Below are positions 49,546 to 60,544 of a DNA stretch of 64,000 nucleotides, one piece after another. Under the pieces are notes generated by a model, which saw nothing but the letters and a program-made list of their open reading frames with translations, had not been told where the DNA came from and ran no database searches. Within the stretch, counting starts at the first letter, position 1; the number at the start of each line of letters is the position of its first letter. Where the stretch lies: positions 37,530,616 to 37,594,615 of the forward strand of contig NC_067196.1 in NCBI RefSeq assembly GCF_000699445.3, read 5' to 3'. Made by a program: the position numbers and the translations under genes. Source of the DNA: Schistosoma haematobium. Its lineage: Eukaryota > Platyhelminthes > Trematoda > Strigeidida > Schistosomatidae.

Positions 49546-51006
49546 TCGACGAGACCAACTATTTATAGGAGACCGGATTGTTGTAAATTAATATGGATTA
49601 CCTTTAAAGTCGTCACGACATCAGCCTGCTACAACCACATGGAAACACTCCTCCTAACTGACGATACTAGATGGCTCATGACCGATAACATCTAGAGAAC
49701 TGACTATATCTGTCACGAAAACTGTGGTTCAGGGGTTCAACGTAAATCCGGTCATAGTGGCTGGCATAACGACTCAATCCGACAATAACTATACCCCAGA
49801 GAAAGTAGTCTTGCACTACATTCCTAAATCACCAATTGAACAACCCTCCATATTTGGTAGTGCATCTCGCGTTAGTGAAGACTTACTAGTTTGCTACGTA
49901 GCGTTTAGAATGTATCATCTCTCTAGTCTGTCTTCAACTAGTAAGACGCTTCTATAGGATTCAGAATTGATGGCTGAGATGGCGTTCTGCACTTCATGTT
50001 AAACTCCAAAGCAATATAATATTAAAAACCACAGAGGGGCACAAATGTTTGCGACAAAGTTCTATCTTAATATTTGTTTCACGAACTACACTATAAACTT
50101 ATTTGAAGTAGAACAACAAAGGCGTATTTACGTCCTTGTGTTTACGGTACATTGTCAAATCGTGAGCAATACATCTGGAGCATGTGCATTCATTTTGAAT
50201 GTCACAATAAGTCATCACAACAATTACCAAGATTAAATGCAAAGAAGGGGATTAACAATGGTCCGTCAGGATTAGAATTTCGACATGTTGGCTTAGTTAA
50301 AAGCCCGAGCTGGTAACTAGACCACACAAATTCGAAGTAATTATGACTTTACACTACCTGAGAGCCTAAACAGTAAGTGGGCAGTCTATTACCCTAAAGC
50401 TGGAGATGAATTTCCGGGAATATGTCATTACAGCATGCACGTAAACTAGATATTTAGAGTGAACATTATGATGATCTGACCCATCTAACTTAAACGAAGA
50501 ACCAGGAGCCTTGTTTTCTATAAAACACACAAGTTCATGGAAAACAAAGACTGATTAGATATAGGTTACATCTCACTTATGTATCACCTCAAATATAATA
50601 CCTTGATTGAGCATCCAGTCCGTCCCACATTTTGACTGCACATATCAGACAATTATAAGCAAAGGCTAAAACTATTGAAGACTGGTGCAGGACACGAGCT
50701 CATACAAGCAACTTGTATCTTTAAGAAGTCGTTTTTTGGCTTTTTTCTAAAACTAATCTACGGAGCTCTCACCATATTCGAAGTACACGATCGAATAACC
50801 ACAAAATTTATGTTGTGGTCAGCAAGTGCAAAGCATCACCCTAAAAAGTAGCCCTACATTTATTTACTAGACATTCCAAGGAAAATGTGGAGCTTGTTAG
50901 CGAACATTGGAAAGACAGCCTACGACCACAGAATCCAATACTAAAGAAATGAACAAAGAGACTCCTTAAGAGTTATGTAGTCAAAATGCTCTGTGAAAGA
51001 ACAGAC

Positions 51007-51090
51007 CTCGTCAGTCGTTTGATTCATCTTGAACTTAATCTGCTCATACTCGGTCATAGGAACCTGGGATTCGTCCATCATCGAACTCAT
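51007..51090 (-). CDS. SNAP25: SNAP-25 alternative first coding exon
   Basis: An 84-base open segment encodes 28 residues, MSSMMDESQVPMTEYEQIKF followed by KMNQTTDE, ending at GAG before a GTCTGT donor. It joins in phase 0 to exon 2 (47,999), giving [13 protein letters not shown], which resembles the ADE-SLESTRRM junction of animal SNAP-25. The resulting protein is 206 residues. It shares PMTE and a TTxx end with the exon at 48,512-48,390, as expected for duplicated alternative first exons with separate promoters. The donor is weaker than the other introns of the gene (no purine at +3), which lowers confidence slightly. Confidence 0.8.
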
Positions 51091-51309
51091 CAGTACACCC
51101 CAGAGATCGCGCCAATTAGCTCAAATCGACGAGTATAAACAATCAAAATTCAAATGTAAGTGTAAACTGGCTGAACTATCCGTCGAACATTTAATGTGAC
51201 CGAGTGTAATAACATCTTTAGTAAGACGTGAACCAGCTGCTCATTCTGCGATTTAATTCTAGTCTTCAGTCTTCAGTAAAAGGATAGAAAATCTATCGAC
51301 CTAAATTAG

Positions 51310-53150
51310 TCCTTGCAGTTTGTAACACTGTGGAGGTTCAATCTCGTTTTGGACATAAGAGAAGGTGTTGATACTTCGTGTTGCGGTAGGCAATTCTAGT
51401 AATTCACTAGTCGGTGTGAGAAACGAAACTCTAGAGGTAGATTATTTTATCTCGGTTTTTGAACTTTCTTCGAATGTTCTCTCAAATGATCAGTCCTAGA
51501 CGTAAGGAAAATCTAAGACATATTAATACCAAAGTCATCGTTCAGTCTACGATATGCCAATACTAGATGACCCCGTGTTATACGGCAAGGTGACGCAAAT
51601 AATTTGAGGTGTCTCCGTCTGTCTTCATAAGATAGGCCAGAGAGACCTTTTACCATTTTAGTCCCACGTTGTTGGACTCGTTCCAGAATATCCGCCTCAT
51701 ACTTGAAACAAGGACTCGCTGCTTGAATCCCATATTCCAAATGCCATCTCACAAGAGTCGGGTATAATAATCTAAAAATTTCTTCGTACAAGTATTGAAA
51801 AGACCTACGAATAGCCCACAATACCTCACAGTCTTTTGCAGCAGCAGCATTACAGTTACTCGTAGTTGTGATATAGTTGTATATTATGACTCCTTAGTCT
51901 TTATAGTCCATTACTTTCGATAACACGAATCTACGTGTTGTGTAGTAACATGAACAGTCATAGCTAGTTAATTGCATCACCACCTTCCTACTAGAATTCA
52001 CTTCTAGTGACCTTCCGTCCATCCATACCACCAAGGAGTGGAGAACATCCTGTAATACCATTCTATCCGACATTCAGTGTATGTGTCTCCAAATCTTTAT
52101 GTCATCAACGAAGAGTAGAACGGATGATTTTGCTACACTTGGTAATTCATTTACATAAAGTAAAATGAGAAGAGAACCAAGATTTGTATCTTAGGGAACT
52201 CCACTTTTTACAGCTTCCCACGATAAGAGAGCTTCATTTACCCCTACCCTTTGCCTCCTGTCATGAAGAACGTCACTTATCCAGTCTATGACTGCATAAT
52301 GGTTTCCAAAACTTTTCAGTTTTAATTTAAGACCAGAATGCGAGATCTTATCGAAGGCTTTATTTAGATCTATGAAAATCACATCTATAGGAATATTTCG
52401 ATCTTTTGCCGCAGCCCAGTCACTTGCAGTGAGCGGATTTGTCAAACATGATAGGTCTTTGCGAAAATCACGTTGGTCCATGGGTAAAAGATTTTACCCT
52501 TCCACGTAGTTTATAATGGAAATCAGAAAAATCCTTTCCATTAGTTTTGCAACTGCGCTGGTTAGACTAACGGGTCGATAGTTACTAACTACGCCTCTAC
52601 TCCCTGCCTTATAAACTGGATTAATTATTGAGTCTTTCCAGTCTCGTGACAGTCCGGAATGCTGCAGAAACATATCAAACAGTATGATTATAGGTTAGGC
52701 AATTACATCTGATATGGCTTTCATAATCCTAAGATGAATATCATCAGGACCACAGGACTTGTCAGATATGAAATGCTGAAGTAGTTTTAAGACATTACCT
52801 TTCTCAGTAACTACCGCGTCCACCAACAAGCCGCCACAACCACAATTAATCATTGGTCGTTCCTCGTTGCTGATAGAAAACACTTTACCGAAATATTTCG
52901 ATCAATCTACAGCATTTTCGGGATCATCTCTTGCCAATACAAACGATTTTCTTGTACCAAAACTGACGGAATTCCATCACTTTTGCAGTTCCTCTATCGA
53001 TTCATGGAGAGCAGTGTGGTAGCTTACATGTTGACCATGGAATAGATGGTATTGTTCCGGTCTCCATTGTAACGTTAACGTTATTCCATTTACCTTCGAA
53101 CACTCCACTAACATAGACCAATTAATCTGTTGGGATACCACAATCTCTGT
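51310..53150 (-). mobile_element. Degenerate CR1-clade non-LTR retrotransposon (RT part)
   Basis: Minus-strand fragments in order: linker with KSCGPDDIHLRIMKAISDVI (52,883-52,695), RT motifs NYRPVSLTSAVAKLMERIF (about 52,590-52,530), DVIFIDLNKAFDKISHSG (about 52,390-52,340), VGVNEALLSWEAVKSGVP (ends 52,191), FVDDIKIW (about 52,110) and a thumb region LYPTLVRWHLEYGIQAASP (about 51,780-51,720). The catalytic box reads FVDD where this clade usually has FADD. Stop codons and frameshifts break it, so it is inactive. The 3' end lies near 51,310, just upstream of the SNAP-25 alternative exon. The 5' boundary is uncertain. Confidence 0.8.
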
Positions 53151-53159
53151 TTGACGGGA

Positions 53160-56100
53160 AATTAGTATGACAGATAGACATTGGATATTATGTGTCCGGA
53201 ACTAAAAGTACATTACATGATCAATGTTAGCTAGCGGGATTAGATACTAATTTTCAGTGACGTCATCACAGTGGTGTGTGAAGACATGGTCTAACCATAA
53301 TTATTTACGTTCTAAGGATAGTACACCGCTGTCAGAACTTCTGTATGATTTTTTCGGGAAATCTTGTGTATGCAAATCTATCTACGTACACATTGTTGCA
53401 ATTCATTCTTTTCGATTCTGCCAGATGTATATTTCGCTGATCGTTTGGTTTCATTTGAGATGGCATTATTCATACTTGATCGTAGTTCTTGTTTTATCTT
53501 ATGCTTCCACTGAATTTCCACGTTTTCCCCCAACTATATCTATATTATTTTATTTGATAGTTTGGCGACAGTGACTGCCATATTGATCCGCTCCCGATTA
53601 TGGTTGTGCTGCTTGGACTGGCTGTAAATATACATTGGTGATTGTTCATTGAAGCGTGCCTTCAGATCCGGAAACATTCAGTGTTGTAACAAAATTATAT
53701 ATTACCTTTCAAACAATCTGTGCGTAATCTATCAAGAAAGAATGTAATGACATTCTTGTGTTGATTGGAACATTTATTTGCTGTAATCGGTAGTTCTCTC
53801 ATATCCTCCACATTTCTATGACTACAATTATGTAGGCAATTATTCTAACTAGGAACGGATTTTGCATCTTTGAAAGTACTGTTTCTGGCTTTCGTTTGTG
53901 TGGTTATTTCTTTCCTACTAACCACTAGAAGCTTTTCTTGCGATGTCCTCTCGGTTTTAAATTTCGGACGAATCCATTCATATAAACTATCCAGTTTTTC
54001 TCATAATAATCAATAATGTTAATCTAGTTGGATGAAGTGGTGCTAGTGATTTTGTTATGTGATTCTTGGTCAGTTTATTCGAAGACAACTTCTGTGTACC
54101 CTACATGGAGGGGAGATCTCTAGACCACACAGATGTTACACGACCTTATAATGGATCAGTTAGTTGAACTAGGTCATAATAACGGCATTATCCGAGTTGT
54201 AGGCTGAAGGGGAAAGAGAAAGGTTACACAAGTTTCAATCAGTAAACAAATGGAATAGACAGGATAAATAATAACCTTATGATCTATATGAGTGAATAAA
54301 AATGAGAAGGTAACACTGTATAACTTATGAAGACAGAAAAGAACAGACGTAAATAGATCTTGTTCCATACAACCATTGACGTTTCCAGCTAGCCAAGTCA
54401 GTTAGTGGATATACATATAATCTCTTAGCTTTCCCCTGAGACACTTTGATGAACAACGAAGATAGGAATTTTGGTCGTCACATAATCGCTGTAGTGAGAC
54501 GGAATTTCATACAACCCGACGACTACTCTCAGCATCTTTCTTCTGATATCGGTGTCATTGCACTTATTTATGCTACTAAAATGATAGACCTAGTCTAATA
54601 TCAAGGACTGGCTATGTTGTGATGGTTTGTTTTACATGATCTTATGCCGAAGTTACGTAATTGTCTACCCTGATTTGTCCTATCGTCGAAGTCGGGGGTG
54701 TTCATCTACACAAACCCTCGAAGAATAAATATATTATTGATGAAATATGTTTTATACAGAGATGAAAAAGATACATTTGAGGTTACTGGTCTTTTTGGCC
54801 GAGCAATTTCACGCTGATCATATTTAAGCCTCAGCTTTTTGACAGTCACTATTTTTATTACATCTTCAGTGACCGATTTTTTCTCATCTCATGTAAGAAC
54901 GGCTCAGTTCGATGAATTATTTATGTGAAGCTTTCAGTATTGTTTCACAAGTAATACAAGATGTTTCACTTTTACTCGGTCGGTAGTTTTTTTTGGACCA
55001 GTGAGACCCTAACTTTTGCAATGTGCCTAAACGTCTGGTACGTCTATATTCTAATACATTCAGACTGAACAGATCTTTTAGTATTATATCATGTCACTCC
55101 CAAATTTTGCTTTTGTCCGTTACTGAAGTATGATCAATTGATCCACTTGTAAATGTCGACGCCAGATAATAAGAGAACAAAATTCCAATCCAAGTGCCAA
55201 AATTTAATCACAAATTACAATCATTTAACCCAAATATATGGTTCTTATAATAGTTATAACGGTAGGTCCATAATTTATGAACGGTTTTTGAGCGTCTATA
55301 AGTGACCTTGAGTATATCCACCAACTTGTAAGAGCTCAATGAAGTTTATAAACCTGCGTGTAAAATGACGATTATGATTTACATTTGACGGCCAGGGTTA
55401 GGAATTAGGTTTGGAATTTTCATAATGAAGGGACATCAGTTAAAATGCTAAAACGCTCTTTAAATAAATGGGTGAGTGAATTTCGTGCAAAAACCCTAAA
55501 TCTTATTAGTTCGTCCATAAATTTTAGTCCAGCCATATGTGCACCATCGTTCAGCTAATGCTCACTTTTTTATCAGTATATTTTTTTATCAAGCTTTTTG
55601 TGATTAGGGACGATGCAAACACCCTGTAATACTGAAGTCACTCTTCCACGCTTGCAGACTTCTTAAAATCATATTTTCAAGTTTATATTAGACCCTCCAA
55701 ACTGTCAATATAACTTATTGATTGTTAATACAAGGTCTTTTGCTTAGATTAAAGTGTTGACATTTGATAGAGACTAAGAGACGGACAGTAGAAAAAAATG
55801 ATACAGTTATTAGCGTTTGAAAACCTTTACACCTATTCGATAAGTTTCTGGATTTGCCATATAATCTATTCGATTTGTATTTCCGCATTCCTTCCACTAC
55901 TCTACTTTATTCCACTTCACGACTGACGCTTCGTTCTTTTATGATTTTTCCGCGGATTTTTCAGTTAGAAATAGTTTCGGTAACAGCAACTATTATGGGC
56001 TTTACCAACTGATTAAGCATACAGCAAGAGAGAATCTGATTTAGCCTGGACCATAAAATCACAAGCGATTGTCAAGATTACAGCCAAAACAAATCGCCTT

Positions 56101-57090
56101 CTTCGCGTTTCTTTATAACGACCACAAACATATATTATAGTTCCGTAGTTTCTGTTACTATGTTAAGACCACATAAATTATTCTGGATAAGCCGATCTAT
56201 TCACTATTCACAGACCACACTTTGACCTTGTTACTTACTAGCTTATTTTTTCTGACTTTTCATGTGATCGTATATGTGTTTATTGTTTATCCTATTCATC
56301 ACATATCTGTAACTTATTTTTTGAACTATAAATATTAACGCTTGATTAGACGGAGTTGGCTCGTACACTATCTACATCTCGAGTCATTTCGCTTCGTTTT
56401 TTCGAGCGTTTGTCTCAATCAACAATTGTACGAAACATATGCATTCAAACATCCATTCCCGCACATTACCTGTTTGATTCCGTTATTCACCGCGAGTTAA
56501 GTCGATGATTATACACGAGAAATATGACTATCACTCTTAAAATTTTCGGAAACCTATTCGAGTGTGGCTTTGAATACTTTTTATACGAATGTATAAGCTT
56601 GTGTGTGAGTATCTCCACTTGTTTACGTTCATCGTGTCTCTAGAAATGAACGATAATAAGTGTAATTCAGAATTTCGATTTTCAGCACTGTTATTTTCCT
56701 ACTAGTTTGTGGAGGTTCTCATGAACTTAACCTGCCTCCATTCTCTGCATCAGTTTATCCACTTCTTTACTCGTTTCTCACCACACTATTGGCTTGTTTT
56801 CTCTGAGTTATACTTGCATGACCATGAACTCAACAGAGTGAACTGTGTTTGGATAACGATACCACAAATATTTTGTAACAAATTATTTGATTTCGGCAGT
56901 CATGAAAAATGTCTGCTCTTCTGCTTCCCCAGTTTCCAAAGAATTTATTTAAACAAAGTCCCCCGCCTTCATAGAGAAGACACTAATACTCTGCACTAGT
57001 CCCATAGGATCTTACACAACTCCTCCTTGTTTTGGCTACATTTATCTTGATTCAGTAAAACCCTTGTCAGAATTAGATTGATACTCTTAT
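53160..57090. other. Mixed sequence, no gene recognised
   Basis: Less AT-rich than the left half of the window and probably made of old element fragments. Frames at 53,257-53,574 (hydrophobic) and 56,709-56,999 (plus strand) have no recognised features. Sequence just before 57,091 is probably more of the gypsy-type remnant but too decayed to read. Confidence 0.4.
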
Positions 57091-57735
57091 GTTTCGACGT
57101 ATGTAGACCATTTCACATGATGGCTAGAAGCAATACATATCAAGGGCATTACTGATGAAAGTATTGCTCGCGCCCTCGTCGAAAGACTGGTGGGAAACTT
57201 TGGCCGGCCTTCCGCTATTGACACAAACCATGATCTCCAGGTTGCCTTAGGACTTAACACTGTCCTACATAATTCTTTGAAGCCTCCCGATTCATTATGA
57301 CCGTTCAATACCGAAAAGTTGATGAGCTGATAGAACGGTTTCACCAACAGTTGAAAGCCCACACATCACATTGCGATGACGCTCTTTCTGTCGTGATACT
57401 CGGGATTTGCGATCTCGTTCAAACTGACCCTGGATGCGCTGCAGCCGAACTTATTGAAGGCACGACATTTCGGCTTACCGGAAAAATGTCGATACATTGT
57501 CTACATCTGTGCTCTCGTATGAAATGTTTTGCAAAGACGATGGGTTCAGTAAAACCTGCCTCGAATTGATCACAGTCAACCTTCGTTCGTGCCGCCTTGT
57601 TATTTAGTACGCAATTATTTGTGCACCACCACTTTTCATGATAGCCCGTAGAAGCTGCATATGATGTACGGTACAGATCGCTTCATCCTGAACCCTAGAA
57701 CTATACTATTAGTAAACATGGAGCTGAAAATAACT
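57091..57735 (+). pseudogene. Decayed LTR-retrotransposon integrase fragment (gypsy type)
   Basis: Frame 1 (57,091-57,300) reads the start of the integrase core: TYVDHFT, a stop in place of the usual Arg, then WLEAIHIKGITDESIARALV and ERLVGNFGRPSAI. A one-base shift leads into frame 2 (57,297-57,569) with DELIERFHQQLKAH and CAAAELIEGTTFRLTGKM, the D...E and C-terminal part of the core. Further weak similarity runs to about 57,735. The ER(F/L)HRQLK and AAEL.YGTTLRLPG pattern points to Ty3/gypsy. Stops, shifts and the missing RT show it is dead. Confidence 0.75.
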
Positions 57736-58579
57736 CCAGCACTGAATAGTTAAAAGAAATCTACTCATCATTCGACTTTTAAACCAAACAACCAAACGGC
57801 ACAATTTCCAGCATTATGATTAGACCCATCATAGTCAAAAATCAATAGGATACATTACTGGGATCTGATAACCGGGCTTAAATGATACGTTCAGGAAATG
57901 CCGTGAAGTCTCCAGAACGCTTAAATGAATACTGTCAGTGACATTTTTGCACGTTATTTGTATTTGCCACATTTCACATGTTCTGCGACTAACTGGCTAG
58001 ATTTTTAAATTTCATCACATCAAAATAAAATCTCCTGAAGCAATCATCTCTTGAGTATGCCGACACACATTTTTGTTACAACGACGACAATCTGAATATT
58101 TTTATTATCTCAATATATATATATATATATACAGACTTTTAGGTAGGAAACTAAGAATGCAACTTCTCTAAGTGTGACTTCTCTCGTTGTCGCATGGTGT
58201 ATATACGCATGTACCACAACATTTCTTACATGATTTGCCAGCTTGGATAAACACACATTTAGTTGAGACATGTTTGCCGTTTCTTCTCTTTCATATCTAA
58301 GTCCACTGAAAGGAGTGAAAAATAAAGAGAAATATGGCGAACTGAACGTGTCTTCGATGATTCTTCATTATTATTCCCACTACATCTACGTATAAATACG
58401 ACCATACGCTGTTGAGCGAAATAAGTTTTTAGAAAAATGATTGTCAGTGACAAGCTTGTTGAGGTTTAACTTTTAGATGATTACGTTCTAGGGTTTTCAC
58501 TATTCCATCTGTGTTGTAGTAATGTGTAGCGGTAAACAAATCCTTCGAATAAATAGTTTTCCAAGTCTCTGTTCATCAG
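57736..58579. other. No gene recognised; AT microsatellite
   Basis: Contains an AT run at about 58,116-58,131. No exon or element recognised. Confidence 0.45.
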
Positions 58580-58749
58580 TGATGTCTTGATAATAAATTC
58601 GACTGATGAACAGGACTCTTCGTTAACCATATTCGAAACACTTAGTGCATACTTTCCTGACACGAGTGAACTATATAATTTAAAACCTTTGTCACAATAT
58701 CATGTCACTGATAGTCCCAATAATCAAAATCATAAATTACCATCTGTGG
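58580..58749 (+). CDS. Exon-like open segment, product unknown
   Basis: A 170-base open stretch is bounded by CATCAG on the left and GTGAGA on the right, good splice signals, with phase 1 at its 3' end. It encodes STDEQDSSLTIFETLSAYFP, then DTSELYNLKPLSQYHVT, a soluble-looking Ser/Thr-rich composition. I do not recognise the protein and could not join it to a second exon with certainty. Confidence 0.3.
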
Positions 58750-59385
58750 GTGAGAACTTTTCATTCACATTTCTATCGTCCATTTTCTGTGGGTTTATTT
58801 GACCAAAGACGTAGCGAAAATACACTGCTCGACAGGGTTGTTATTTGAAACACTTTGAAATACTCTGATTGGGGTCTTAAGGCCAGTCAAATCAGATGTC
58901 AAGGATAAAGGGGTATGAAGATATATTTTAAATATTGCTGGTACATAGAGAATTATATAATTTAAGCTAAGTAATTGCTGTATCTATTTGCTCGTCGTTT
59001 ACATACAGAGAAAATATAATTTGAGCCTTAATACCTAGTATTATAATCACTAACTGCTGTACTACTGGAGCGCTCCATAATTACATTCTTAGTTATGCTG
59101 AAAATAACACAAAAGCTAGCTCAAGATGTTTCCATGGATCGTTCAATATTATCGTAAGGTTTGTTCGGATCGTTAAAGATACGCACTGGAATTAGTGATG
59201 GTATGCAAAATTTTACTCTTCAAAAATAAATGTTTATCTAAAAGTTTTCTATGGCAAAGTACTGTAGTAAGTTGTAGGATGAGAGTACTATCAGAGAGAT
59301 AAATTATTGACAAATATGAACCAAAATATTGGATTTTAGAGGAAGATTTTTGTTGTTAAAGGTACCTAACGTTCTTTCTTTTTAG

Positions 59386-60087
59386 GTATCCGACGAAACC
59401 ATTAGTAGACCTTCGTCAATAATACACACAATGGATCTCACATCTCTAGGTACTAGCCGACTGTGTTGAGACTCAACTCTCCTGTTCTTTTGATTGCTCA
59501 GTGTTAAAGTATGCACATTATATGGAGCCACATACATTCCTTTACAGCTTAACCAGTACCCTGTGACATCTGGTGTCATACGTGATATGACACGTAAGTA
59601 TTAATTAAAACTGTACAATGAGAACGATCCATAGCTTACTGTTCGTTATGTCCAGTTTGCACCAACTGATACAAATAAGCTGTTACCAAGGTGTCTCGTG
59701 AATACGTACGACTGTCAGACTACGCATGAAAGTGAACTTATCTTCTTACGAAATGTCCGGCTAGCGTGGAAAGGGCGGAGCACTATGTTGAATTGTTTGC
59801 ACATAAGGCTGACAGCCATTATCTCCCTCCGGACACAGCCCATGACAAAGCACTCTGTATGTAATGTACCTTTCATAACGTTAGTAAGTATATCTCAAAT
59901 CCATACGGCATGTGCATTCAATTCTTCCCTCGTCCACACAGACATAATAGGACATGTATATCCACATTATCAGTTGAAACGAACTGGAACAGTATGTTTT
60001 GACATATTTATGGACCAGAGTTCTCATCTTTCGTTATTGGTGCTATATGTGGAGTCAGTGGAAGATAAAACCAGAAAGCTTTTATAG
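59386..60087 (+). other. Exon-like segments of unknown product
   Basis: At 59,386-59,593 an AG...GTAAGT-bounded block (CTTTCTTTTTAG before it) holds VSDETISRPSSIIHTMDL in one frame and YGATYIPLQLNQYPVTSGVI in another, with a possible short intron between. At 59,698-60,087 a 129-residue frame stays open. These pieces are less AT-biased than the flanks, but I could not build a consistent gene model; they may be exons with micro-introns or an old element. Confidence 0.25.
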
Positions 60088-60199
60088 ACTTATACTTGTT
60101 CTCGAACCGAAGAGAGTACTCTCAATAAACTTTGGTTTTCCAAGTAAAACTCTAGAACCATTCCATTTATGCATAGTACACTGAGTACATTAAACAGAG

Positions 60200-60535
60200 T
60201 GGGACGAGCTAAAAGAACAAATCTTTGCTCACTTATCTGGAACGATTTTGAACTGCATGTTCACATACACTTCTTTGTGTAATCCTTTCTCAACTACTTC
60301 AACTGTCTTAACTAATTTAGAAGATATTACGAGTGTGGGTTTCAAGAATTTTTTCTCAATTGACAAACGCATATACTATTGGAGATGCCAAAGGTATTTG
60401 GAGTTTGACAACACTTTAACCAGTAACACCTTCTTATATGAATCGTACCCACCAAGTGAAATCAAAGGACAGAAGCGAGGATGTTCGAAAATATATTTGA
60501 TAGGCTATCAATGTATCGAGGATCGTCTGATCTAA
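60200..60535 (+). CDS. Exon-like open frame of unknown product
   Basis: Open from TGGGACGAGCTAAAAGAAC (preceded by a possible TTAAACAG acceptor) to a stop at 60,535. It encodes about 110 residues, including DELKEQIFAHLSGTILNCMF, FKNFFSIDKRIYYWRCQRYL and YESYPPSEIKG. The composition looks like a real protein. It ends just before the RTE element inserted at 60,545, so the true exon may end earlier. No family recognised. Confidence 0.3.
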   Translation, partial: WDELKEQIFAHLSGTILNCMFTYTSLCNPFSTTSTVLTNLEDITSVGFKNFFSIDKRIYYWRCQRYLEFDNTLTSNTFLYESYPPSEIKGQKRGCSKIYLIGYQCIEDRLI

Positions 60536-60544
60536 TCTGGATAG

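Noticed and set aside
59382..59579. 65-residue minus-strand frame
   Set aside because: The plus strand of the same block is flanked by better splice signals; coding strand not settled, so the minus frame is not called.
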